Source of the DNA: Trichomonas vaginalis G3
Lineage: Eukaryota > Parabasalia > Trichomonadida > Trichomonadidae
DNA: 64,000 nt
Reading direction: 5' to 3'
Assembly (NCBI RefSeq): GCF_026262505.1
Contig: NC_067205.1
Span: 3,534,001-3,598,000 of the forward strand
Part shown: piece by piece, positions 1 through 7,856 of the stretch
Layout of the letters: every line of letters starts with the position of its first letter
How positions within the stretch are numbered: the first letter of the stretch is position 1
Translations under genes and position numbers: made by a program
The notes under the pieces: model-generated
Database searches by the model: none
What the model saw: the letters and a program-made list of their open reading frames with translations, nothing else
Told to the model about the DNA's origin: nothing

Positions 1-2915
1 GAACTAGTAAACGAAAACTCAACTTTAACCATTGAAGGCAATGATTTAGTCATTGACGATGGAAAAACTAAAAAAGTCATTGATTTCGATACTTTTAACA
101 CTTATGACCCATTCATTACAATAAGTAAAGTTCCTATCATAAATGATGGAACGGTGCAATATATAAATTCTACAGTAGATGCCTCATTAGTGAAAGTACT
201 GAATGTTCTCATTGAATTGTTAAAGAGCTTTCGATTTGACGACAACATTAAATGCCTAAAGAATTTAGTCATGAATGAGAAACAAATATTAGGAGTTGCT
301 GGTAGCAGTAATGATGTACACCTTATGACATTAGAATATTATAACGAACATAAAGATGAACTGAAAGGAGAGAAGGGTGACACCGGACCACAAGGAATAC
401 AAGGACCTCAAGGAATACAAGGACCTCAAGGAATACAAGGACCTCAAGGCGAAAACGGTTTGGATGGAAAGGATGGAAAGGATGGAAAAACTGCTAAATC
501 ATGGATATGGGACCTTATAAATACTGGTTTAACAGCTGCTTCATATGGAGTTCTTCAATACCAAATCGGAAAGATATGGGCAGTACTTGGTGAAGAAGCT
601 TTAATGACGTTAAAAATGCTTTGAACTTCATTTCAAATGGTTCGGATACTATTAAAACTTTATCTGGTTGGATGCAAGAAACAAGGAGTCAAATAGATAC
701 TGTAAGACGTATAGCAAACAATGCACGTACGGGATTGGATACTTTACGAAAGCACAAAATACACTAAAGGAAGCAAATGATATTCTTGGCTCAGTATCAG
801 ACATGCATGAAGATTGGCTTAAAGGTATTGACAAATCTTTAAAAAATCACAGTCAGTCTATTGCTGACTACAAGAAAAGTATAGATTTTTTACATAGTGC
901 TATGGACGTACATGATGGAAGCATAAGGAACTTACTTAATGCTAACAATAACTTACCAGGAACTATTAAAGCATTTATAAAGTCCTTTGTAAAACCCGGT
1001 GCTCTAACATTTAGGTCTTTGAGAGCAAGAGCATTGAAGTCAAGAGATGCAGAAACTCCAACAGAAACTCCAGAAGGAACTGAAACAACAGAAACTCCAG
1101 AAGAACCACCAAAACCAACAGCTAATGAAATATTGTTCGAATATTTTCCAAGGTACTCTGTTCTCATTGCATACATTCAAGAAATACTTAAGAAAGCAGA
1201 CTTGACTTTAGGAGATGATGAAAGTTCTGTATATCTTTCGTTCCAATTCCAAATAGCAGAACTTTTGAGACAGATATGCTTAATGTATGACAACATCTCT
1301 GATTTCACAAGATATGACGACGACCATGACCCCGAACACGGTGAAGAAGAAGTTTTACAAACATCCATTAAGACAGGAAAGGTTTTAACTCAAAGTCTCA
1401 TTATTGACACCAAAGATGGCGAAGTGGACGTTCTTCAAGAGCTGAAGAAAAATACTTCTTCGGGAGGTGGTGGTAGGCATGAACTTGAAATAAATGAGAT
1501 AGAAGAGAAATTAGCCGAAAAAGCAGATAAAGAACATAAACACAATATCTCCGATATAAATGAACTTCAAGCTACATTAAATAGTAAAGCGGACAAGAAC
1601 CATGTTCATTATATAACTTCAGACGAACAGATTATAACGGACTACCATGGATATTTAACACGAAGTGATGAAGCGAAGACAAAAAATGTTAATGAAAGAA
1701 GATATAAATACATTCGTGCTAAAGGTTATGACATAAGCTGTACTGTACAGTATGATGTAGCTAAAGCACCAGAAGCATTTGGTTATACCGGTGAAATTTA
1801 TGCCTCTACTTTCAATGTTAACGGTGTATTAGTTGAACCAAGATTTACTTTGAGAGTTAAGTCAAAAATAACGTTTGAAGATGCTATTAAAAGTAAAGCT
1901 GACAAAGTTGAACTCGAAGCAATGAACAAAGTTTTGAAATCTCATAAACACAATATCTCCGATATAAATGAACTTCAAGCTACATTAAATAATAAGCTGA
2001 CAAAACATACACATAACTCCTTCTCTAACTGTTAGAGCAGACGACATAATATTGAACTATACCCTTGGTTCAAGTGCACCTTTAGAGAATCCAAGTACAA
2101 GCGTAAAAGATACACTAAACTCCTTAAATAGTAAATGTATGAATATCGAAGGTCATGTCAGAAACTTTGAAACACATGAACTACCAGCAATGTTAGATAA
2201 AAAAGCAAATAAGACTCATACACATACAAGTTTTACAACTGTTGCTATAGAAAGTATTGAAGGAACGGTTGAAGAAACTGGTGGGGATGCATTATATTGT
2301 AAACCTCCTAACTTTCCACAAGGTTTAACATCGGATGACGACATAACGACGATGAAAAACATTAGATGTAAAGATGTTTATGTCATGAAGGATGAACATA
2401 ATATTAAATTCACTGCTCAAGATTTATATGACAAGAAAGCAGACAAAACAGAGCTTCAAACATTAAAGACAGAAATACTTCAAACATTATATCCTATAGG
2501 CTCTATTTATACGTCAATGAACTCAACAAATCCAGCAACAGTTTTAGGTTTTGGTACATGGAAGCAGATTGTAGACAAATTCTTATACTGTGCTAACTCT
2601 TCAAAGCAAACAGGAGGTTCGAAGAAAATTACTGAAGCAAACCTTCCACCGCACACTCATACAGGAACTACAAACACAACAGGTAGTCATTCACATTCAA
2701 TAACAAAAAGAGGTTATACAAATCTTGCAGCAGGTTCGGATAGACAGGGAATGCATAGATATGATATTTCAAGTGACCCAGTAGATTCAAGCGCAGGTAT
2801 TTTCTGTGGAACCGCAGGAAATCATGCCCATACTTTCACAACAAATCCAACAGGCTCGGGTGCAGATTACATGCCACCATTTGTGACTGTATTTGCATGG
2901 TACCGCGTTCAATGA
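1..2915 (+). pseudogene. Mav1 collagen-like, phage-tail-type fibre gene (broken, 5' end outside window)
   Basis: Surface fibre candidate. From the left come a non-repetitive head, a collagen-like Gly-X-Y stretch around 360-490 (GPQGIQ units, then GKD units), a helical stalk, a Thr/Pro/Glu-rich linker near 1050-1110, repeated 'HKHNISDINELQATLN' units with HxH pairs (1530-2000), and a tail near 2490-2915 with 'GFGTW' and 'LPPHTHTG' blocks. The tail resembles the collar and short-fibre domains of tailed phages. The matching region of Mav2 starts about 20 codons upstream of the window edge. It is not open throughout, with two or three breaks. The integrase follows on the same strand after 40 bases. 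Attachment to a host surface is an inference from family features. Confidence 0.8.
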
Positions 2916-2955
2916 ACGCACTTGAGCCTAGAATAAAATCTTTATTTTTACATAA

Positions 2956-4041
2956 ATGAGCTTGAAAGAAGTATTCGAACAACATCCATGGAGGTCATTT
3001 AAGAAGTTCAATGAAGCTGCAAAGAGTTCGGGATTTACTAACAGAGCTGAAGTGAAAAGGTTCTTTGACAAAAATGTTGTACATCAAACAAAAATAAATC
3101 CTTACGACTACTTTTTACCAATTTACTCCAACACTCCTGACGCATACCAATTTGACACTCTCATTCAAAGCAGAAAAGGAGGACATAAACCATTCCTCAT
3201 CTTCATTAATGTTAACACTCGCAAAGCTTTTGCGTATATAATGAGAAATAAAGGAACTCATGAAGTGTTAAGAGTTTTACAAAAGTTTGTAGCAGAACAT
3301 AGCCCAAGTATTTTAACATCAGACCAAGACGGTGCATACCTCAGCAACGAAATCACAGAATTTCTCATTAAGCATAACATAACTCACTACACTACTGAAG
3401 ACCATAACCATAACATACTCGGTATCATTAACCGCTTCATAAGGACTCTCAGAGATTTAAATCAAGAGCGAGACTTTACCGAAGAAACAATGAAACATTT
3501 CATCGAAGTTTACAATTCCTCAACACATTCTACAACAGGACATACACCAAATTCAATGACACAACAACAAGAAGAAAAGTATATACAAAAGAAACGAAGT
3601 CAAACACAAAATATCAGAAATTCAACACAATTTACTCTCATTCCTGGAACAAAAGTTCGTGTAGTTCTTGACGACAAACCGTTGACAAAGAAACGTTTAA
3701 GGTTAAGTCGAAATTATTATATCGTAGACTCTACGCAAGGTAATGGATATCTTATAAAAGCTGCTGACGACTCCATAGCATTTTACCCTCGTCATAAATT
3801 AGTCGAAAGTAGTAATGGCAAACTTGCTGAAACCATTGACGAAGCAAAGCGAGGAGTGGTTATTGAAATACTTGACTACAACATAAACGATGACACTTAT
3901 AAAGTAAGATATGAAGGAGGCGTTGAAGATGTTATACCATCTAAGAACTTGAGAGAATCTAAACCAACTCATCTGGGACCATTAGAGCGGGAGTATTGGA
4001 AAGACAAAAACATGCCAGAAAGAATAAGAAAATTCTTCTAA
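2956..4041 (+). CDS. Maverick retroviral-type (DDE) integrase
   Basis: Polynucleotidyl transferase expected to insert the Maverick by joining its ends to target DNA. The 361-residue frame is open. The rve core is visible: 'QFDTL' at about residue 67, 'TSDQDGAYLS' at about 121-130 and 'HNILGIINRF' at about 152-161. A C-terminal segment near residues 295-330 ('YKVRYEGGVEDVIPS') looks like a chromo/Tudor-type barrel, usual in Maverick integrases. The start is the ATG directly after a TTTATTTTTACATAA leader. It lies between the fibre gene and gene U, as in Mav2. A retrotransposon integrase is unlikely because no reverse transcriptase or LTR is present. Confidence 0.88.
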   Translation: MSLKEVFEQHPWRSFKKFNEAAKSSGFTNRAEVKRFFDKNVVHQTKINPYDYFLPIYSNTPDAYQFDTLIQSRKGGHKPFLIFINVNTRKAFAYIMRNKGTHEVLRVLQKFVAEHSPSILTSDQDGAYLSNEITEFLIKHNITHYTTEDHNHNILGIINRFIRTLRDLNQERDFTEETMKHFIEVYNSSTHSTTGHTPNSMTQQQEEKYIQKKRSQTQNIRNSTQFTLIPGTKVRVVLDDKPLTKKRLRLSRNYYIVDSTQGNGYLIKAADDSIAFYPRHKLVESSNGKLAETIDEAKRGVVIEILDYNINDDTYKVRYEGGVEDVIPSKNLRESKPTHLGPLEREYWKDKNMPERIRKFF

Positions 4042-4125
4042 ACTTTTTCATTAGATGTAAATCAGACATGAATGAGAACAGTCATGTATTATTAATGGTA
4101 CCATTTATTTTTGTCATAAATTTAC

Positions 4126-4192
4126 ACCAAAAATATATTATAGGTGAAGAGGTGAGATGTCACCTGTTTTTTCACCTGTTTTCTCACCTCAT
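4126..4192. repeat. Palindromic module, GGTGA type (Mav1 a)
   Basis: Intergenic multi-armed palindrome with two forward GGTGA units, a centre, then three TCACC units, next to an AT tail 'ccaaaaatatatta'. It is the inverted counterpart of the module at 5233-5299, so the two bracket gene U. Confidence 0.8.
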
Positions 4193-4207
4193 GAATTTTC
4201 ATGAAAT

Positions 4208-4260
4208 AAAAAATAAAATTAGTTTTATTTTATTTATTTTTTTATTTTGTATAAAAGATA
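4208..4260 (+). promoter_or_regulatory. T-rich leader of gene U
   Basis: A roughly 50-base leader, 'ttagttttattttatt..' through 'ttattttgtat', that ends just before the ATG of gene U. Nearly the same sequence precedes the KilA-N gene at 6268-6326, and both genes have the same leader in Mav2. Shared control of the two genes is inferred from this. Confidence 0.55.
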
Positions 4261-5225
4261 TGATTTCAACAATCGGCACAACAACAATAGAAGCCGCGAA
4301 CGGCGGGACTCTGTCCACAACTACAGCACCAAACTCGTTAGTTATGAATCCTACGTCAATGTTGGTAGAGATGAAAAACTTCATTCCTTCTTCATATACT
4401 TTCGAAACAAAAATCCAGAAGATAAAGCAAGAACTTTTAACAAGTAATTTAGACTGTAGTGCGAAAGATGAAGAAAATGAAGAATATCTTTATGAAATGC
4501 AGGACATTATTGACCATTTACCCAAATTGCCTGAAATCCAACAACAAAAACTCACTATTCCTGAATTTGACGAAATTGAAGTGAAACCAACTGACTCAGT
4601 AGAAATAAAGAAGTTCATACGTAAAGTAAATTATGAATTCCTTGGTTTTCATTGCAACCATAAAGTTATGGACAAAGATTGCGACATGGTTTATAAGAAT
4701 GTTTCTGACATATATAAATCCGGGGAGTTTAAGACCTACGACAACTTTGTTTCGTTAGTTGCAAAATGTGTTTGGGAAATAAGAGATAAAGATAGAAGAG
4801 GCAAAGTATGGAATGAACAGATAAGACCCGCTATGTTTGAGTTAAAGAAAACCATTGACGCTTTAGTTGTTCTAGCAGGTAAGGTTTCAGAATATAACGC
4901 AAAAATGAACCCACAATGTTCAAAATGTAAAGCAGCAATAAGGAAATATAACTACTCCGTCAAAGAGATAGAAAGAATGCGAAACGACTATGCTGACTTA
5001 AAGAAAGAAGTAGAGAAACCAGCAGAAGATAAAATGAACATGTTAGAATTTCTGAACAAAAACTATCCAACAGCAGAAGATTTCCTTCTATCTGACGTCA
5101 AGAAGAAATATAAAGAGACTTTCGGCATTGTTAAAACATTCGATGTACTGACAGAAGAAATAGAAGCTACAAAACTGTTTAAGATTTCAAATATACATCG
5201 TACAATTCATGTAAAACGCTTATAA
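4261..5225 (+). CDS. Conserved Maverick protein of unknown function (gene U)
   Basis: Not recognised. About 320 residues, charged, with a 'CSKCKAAIRKYNY' segment (possible half zinc site) at about residue 215 followed by a Lys/Glu-rich coiled-coil stretch, and a C-terminal block 'FLLSDVKKKYKETFG'. An upstream in-frame extension overlapping the integrase exists. I prefer the ATG at 4261 because the shared T-rich leader ends there. The Mav2 homologue (47135-48091) differs at scattered positions and at the N-terminus. The gene is bracketed by inverted palindromic modules (4126-4192 and 5233-5299) in both Mavericks and shares its leader with the KilA-N gene, so a regulatory or DNA-binding role is plausible but unproven. 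Confidence 0.75.
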
Positions 5226-5232
5226 AATAACT

Positions 5233-5299
5233 AGGGTGAGAAAACAGGTGAAAAAACAGGTGATATCTCACCTCTTCACCTATAATATATTTTTGGTCA
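5233..5299. repeat. Palindromic module, GGTGA type (Mav1 b)
   Basis: Three GGTGA units, centre 'GGTGATATCTCACC', one more TCACC, then tail 'tataatatatttttgg'. Inverted relative to the module at 4126-4192 on the other side of gene U. Confidence 0.82.
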
Positions 5300-5307
5300 T
5301 TTACACT

Positions 5308-5407
5308 CATTTACGAAGAAGTTATGACAAAGCATTTACGAAGAAGTTATGACAAAGCATTTACGAAGAAGTCATGACAAAGCATTTACGAAGAAGTTAT
5401 GACAAAG
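5308..5407. repeat. Four tandem 25-bp iterons
   Basis: Four exact-length 25-bp units of the form 'catttacgaagaagttatga' + 'caaag', differing at one position in the third unit. The same family occurs in reverse orientation in element B (about 24103-24420). They sit between two palindromic modules, as an iteron-like regulatory or replication site would. Confidence 0.85.
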
Positions 5408-5411
5408 TCAA

Positions 5412-5439
5412 GACCCTTTGGGTCTCGCCGCTTAGCGGC
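5412..5439. repeat. GC-rich double hairpin mini-repeat
   Basis: Two adjacent small stems, gaccc-ttt-gggtc (5412-5424) and gccgc-tta-gcggc (5427-5439), in an AT-rich gap. It is one of a family seen at several sites in both Mavericks. Confidence 0.75.
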
Positions 5440-5441
5440 TG

Positions 5442-5507
5442 AGGGTGAAAAATTAGGTGAAAAAACAGGTGATATCTCACCTCTTCACCTAAATTATATT
5501 TTTGGTC
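5442..5507. repeat. Palindromic module, GGTGA type (Mav1 c)
   Basis: Same architecture as the module at 5233-5299, with three GGTGA units, the 'GATATC' centre and the tail 'aaattatatttttgg'. It follows the double hairpin directly. Confidence 0.8.
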
Positions 5508-5730
5508 AAAGCTTCCACGAGAGAAAAGATTCCTCATTCGCTAAGGATTCCAAAAATGAAAAAATCGTTGATTTCGGCTGAGAAAAAACGGCAAAAACCC
5601 TTCTTCCACGGGAACAAAGAAATAAAGAAGAAATAAAGTAAATTTTTTATTTATTCCCGTGGAAGATAGAGCACTTTTATGACACTTTTATTCACGACAA
5701 ACAAGACAAACAAAGAAAATAAGAAAATAC

Positions 5731-5810
5731 GGCGCTGTCGCGGTTCGAACCACAGACTCTGACCCCTCCATAACACCACCTTAGACCACTGTGCTACGTA
5801 GCCTGTCGAC
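5731..5810 (-). other. tRNA-like Pol III unit, degenerate
   Basis: Read on the minus strand it has an A-box-like 'TAGCACAGTGGTCTAAGG' and a B-box-like 'GGTTCGAACC', then a TTTT run just past the 3' end. The A box resembles class II (Leu/Ser) tRNAs. I could not form a proper acceptor or T stem, so it is a tRNA-derived relic or tRNA-like transcript rather than a working tRNA. Confidence 0.35.
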
Positions 5811-5843
5811 ATAAGATTTTATAAATTGCATATTTGACGTAAA

Positions 5844-6218
5844 TTTATTTCCATCTAGCTTCCCACTGCATAAGATATTCATACGTGTTTGTAAGACATT
5901 CATTAAACTTCTTTTCTATTGCATCTAATCTTGCGTTATTTTTTTCAATAACTTGTCTGTATTCTTCATCATCTCCAGCAGTGTTTGGGTCTTCACGTTT
6001 AAAATATTCATTGTTAACCAATTTTTATCTACAAATTTTATTAGTGTTTGATTCACTTCGTTATGATAACGGTCATATTCTTTCAATACGTAAGTGAAGA
6101 CAAAATGCGTCGTACCTTCAATCTTAAAGCTTAAAGAACTTTCAACACAGTTTTGAGGGTCTGTCAGTGCGTCAATGAGATAGTATTCGAAGTCAGTCAA
6201 TAATCTTTTTAAAGTCAT
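5844..6218 (-). pseudogene. Small Mav1-specific gene remnant
   Basis: Minus-strand coding-like stretch with no recognised family. The predicted protein is charged and helical, with a possible coiled coil near its end. It is broken at least once. It has no counterpart in Mav2, where the matching gap between the KilA-N gene and gene U holds other sequence, so it looks like accessory cargo of a variable region. Its orientation is opposite to both neighbours. Function unknown. Confidence 0.4.
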
Positions 6219-6267
6219 TTCATACAGGATAAAATTTAATGTTGTGAAGAAATAGTGTTTATCTCAG

Positions 6268-6326
6268 AAAAAATAAAGTTAGTTTTTATTTTTATTTATT
6301 TTTTTATTTTGTATGTAAAGACAGTA
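6268..6326 (+). promoter_or_regulatory. T-rich leader of the KilA-N gene
   Basis: 'agttagtttttatttttat' followed by 'ttttttattttgtatgtaaa', almost the same as the leader of gene U (4208-4260). It ends shortly before the chosen ATG at 6327. Confidence 0.55.
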
Positions 6327-7187
6327 ATGTCAACATTAGAGAACACAACAACAGTTATAGTCCATGAAGCTATAAATGAAGAATACGAGTACATACAATA
6401 TAACAAACAGTTACGTCTCATTCGTTCAGTCAAAGATGACATGTACCAAATGCAAAGTATTTTGACGGCTTGTTTTGCTCCAGATACTAAGCTTCCTAAA
6501 GACTGGTTTAGGAACCAAAGCACCATAGAACTATTAAGTGAAGCACAGCGAGACGTACTTTTTTCTGAAAACAGTGAAGAACAGCGAGTAGGTAAAAAAT
6601 CCCAGTCGCCAAAACTCTATGAAAACCGTGAAAAATTGCCAAACGGTTTGAGAGGATATTATGTTCATAGACTTTTAGTAAATGCAGTTGCAATGTGGGC
6701 TTCACCTCGTTATGCTTGTTATATTTTCATGATGTTAGATGAACTATATAAAGCAGAACGTGGAGAGCTGGAAAAGAAACTTCAAGCAAAAGATGAAGTC
6801 ATTGAATCCAAAGACAAAAGCATACAGAAAAGAATACCGCGTTCAGTACCAAAAGGAAAGGAAAAGAGTTATAAGTATATGATATATACTGAAGAGTTGG
6901 AGAAAGAAGAAGACAGAGATATGGTTATGTTGCATTTAGTCAGAAGAAACAACAAAAGCTTTTATGACCTTGCTAAGATTTACAAATCTGACAGAAACTG
7001 GTTCTATCGTGAAAACTTACCGATTTCAATGACACCGAATGAGCAAATAAAGGAAATTGTCAAAAGTACTCTTCCTCAAACACACTATGACATCAAAGGT
7101 TGCACAATACTTACATTCAAAGAAGACTTACCATTGTTAAAGGAAAAAATAACAGAATATTTCGATAACTTCAAAGAGGAAGAATGA
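6327..7187 (+). CDS. KilA-N-type DNA-binding protein, viral style
   Basis: A 286-residue protein with an N-terminal KilA-N-like region and a Lys-rich hinge at about 145-175. The KilA-N region includes 'NGLRGYYVHRLLVNAVAMWA' (about 106-125) and then 'SPRYACYIFMMLDELY'. The C-terminal domain ('YKYMIYTEEL', 'SDRNWFYREN') resembles the domain that follows KilA-N in large DNA viruses. I start at the ATG at 6327 because Mav2 agrees from there and the T-rich leader ends there. Residues 1-46 and 110-286 are nearly identical to Mav2, but residues 47-109 are replaced by a different, longer block. KilA-N domains bind DNA and the changed block lies in that core. Likely a transcription or site-recognition factor. 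Confidence 0.72.
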   Translation: MSTLENTTTVIVHEAINEEYEYIQYNKQLRLIRSVKDDMYQMQSILTACFAPDTKLPKDWFRNQSTIELLSEAQRDVLFSENSEEQRVGKKSQSPKLYENREKLPNGLRGYYVHRLLVNAVAMWASPRYACYIFMMLDELYKAERGELEKKLQAKDEVIESKDKSIQKRIPRSVPKGKEKSYKYMIYTEELEKEEDRDMVMLHLVRRNNKSFYDLAKIYKSDRNWFYRENLPISMTPNEQIKEIVKSTLPQTHYDIKGCTILTFKEDLPLLKEKITEYFDNFKEEE

Positions 7188-7231
7188 AGTCACGACAACA
7201 TTAACGAAGAAGTCACGACAACATTAACGAA
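7186..7231. repeat. Two tandem 23-bp repeats
   Basis: Two copies of 'gaagtcacgacaacattaac' + 'gaa' directly behind the KilA-N stop codon. Related in wording to the 25-bp iterons at 5308-5407 (acgaagaagt, atgacaa). Confidence 0.7.
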
Positions 7232-7240
7232 GAGAGAATG

Positions 7241-7290
7241 AGGTGAAAAAACAGGTGATATCTCACCTCTTCACCAAAAATATATTTTTG
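7241..7290. repeat. Palindromic module, GGTGA type (Mav1 d)
   Basis: Shorter version with two GGTGA units, 'GATATC' centre, two TCACC units and tail 'aaaaatatatttttg'. It lies between the convergent KilA-N and 157-residue genes. The Mav2 site at this place has different arms (44888-44949). Confidence 0.8.
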
Positions 7291-7291
7291 C

Positions 7292-7765
7292 TTAAATAGC
7301 TTCAGGGTCAATTTCTTCAACCATTTCACTTCCTTCGTCAATGTCAATTGAAGCTTCTTCAACCTTTGGTAAGAATTTCTGTATAACATCTTTGTTCGTT
7401 ATTGTCTTCAGAGATGAAGGATAATATTTCACATTTGTTTCACCCTTCTTATATTCTTTCTGTTCGGAAAGATTCATAGCAATACTGAAGAAGTCAATGT
7501 TAGAGTTCTTTATAACAGTATAATGAGTATCTTTGACATTCACGAAGATACTCTTTTGTTTCAAAACTACTGCTAACTCTTGTGAAGTATAACGTTTGCG
7601 GTCAATGACAATAGCTAATGGTCTGACATACTGACCAAACTTAGATTCTTTCACAAACTTCTTGTTAAAGATAACATTAACGTTTGAAGCACCATTGAAC
7701 TCATTCTTGATGGCAGTAGCGAGAGCATTGTATGAAAAGAACTTGCAATCTTGCATGTGTTTCAT
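7292..7765 (-). CDS. Conserved Maverick protein, 157 residues, unknown
   Basis: Not recognised. The Mav2 copy (44414-44887) is the same length with only a couple of changed residues. The N-terminal two thirds are Lys/Asn/Phe rich without membrane segments, and the C-terminus is acidic ('EEASIDIDEGSEMVEEIDPE'). It is transcribed away from the DNA polymerase across a 91-bp AT-rich gap, so the two probably share a divergent promoter. A replication-linked role such as terminal protein or single-strand binding would fit the position, but no motif supports a choice. Confidence 0.72.
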   Translation of the reverse strand: MKHMQDCKFFSYNALATAIKNEFNGASNVNVIFNKKFVKESKFGQYVRPLAIVIDRKRYTSQELAVVLKQKSIFVNVKDTHYTVIKNSNIDFFSIAMNLSEQKEYKKGETNVKYYPSSLKTITNKDVIQKFLPKVEEASIDIDEGSEMVEEIDPEAI

Positions 7766-7856
7766 TAAAATAAAAATATTAAATTATTTTGAAAAATAAC
7801 TTAAAAAAAATCTAATCTAATTTTTCAAAAAAATATTTTTTTATTTCCTACTAAAG
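7766..7856. promoter_or_regulatory. Divergent promoter region between the 157-residue gene and the polymerase
   Basis: Gap of 91 bp, made almost only of A/T runs, between two genes that start outward. Retained in Mav2 at 44324-44413. No Trichomonas-type initiator (TCA-Y-W) is obvious. Confidence 0.45.

Noticed and set aside
3996-4260. Upstream extension of gene U overlapping the integrase
   Set aside because: The extension crosses a palindromic module and the T-rich leader. The Mav2 copy does not share it. The ATG at 4261 is preferred.
5234-5282. Simple bidirectional transcription terminator
   Set aside because: Some modules do lie between convergent genes, but others lie between genes on the same strand and inside the TIR. 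The coordinated arm replacement is not expected of a terminator. Not fully excluded.
5308-5407. CRISPR array or satellite
   Set aside because: Four head-to-tail 25-bp copies without spacers, better described as iterons.
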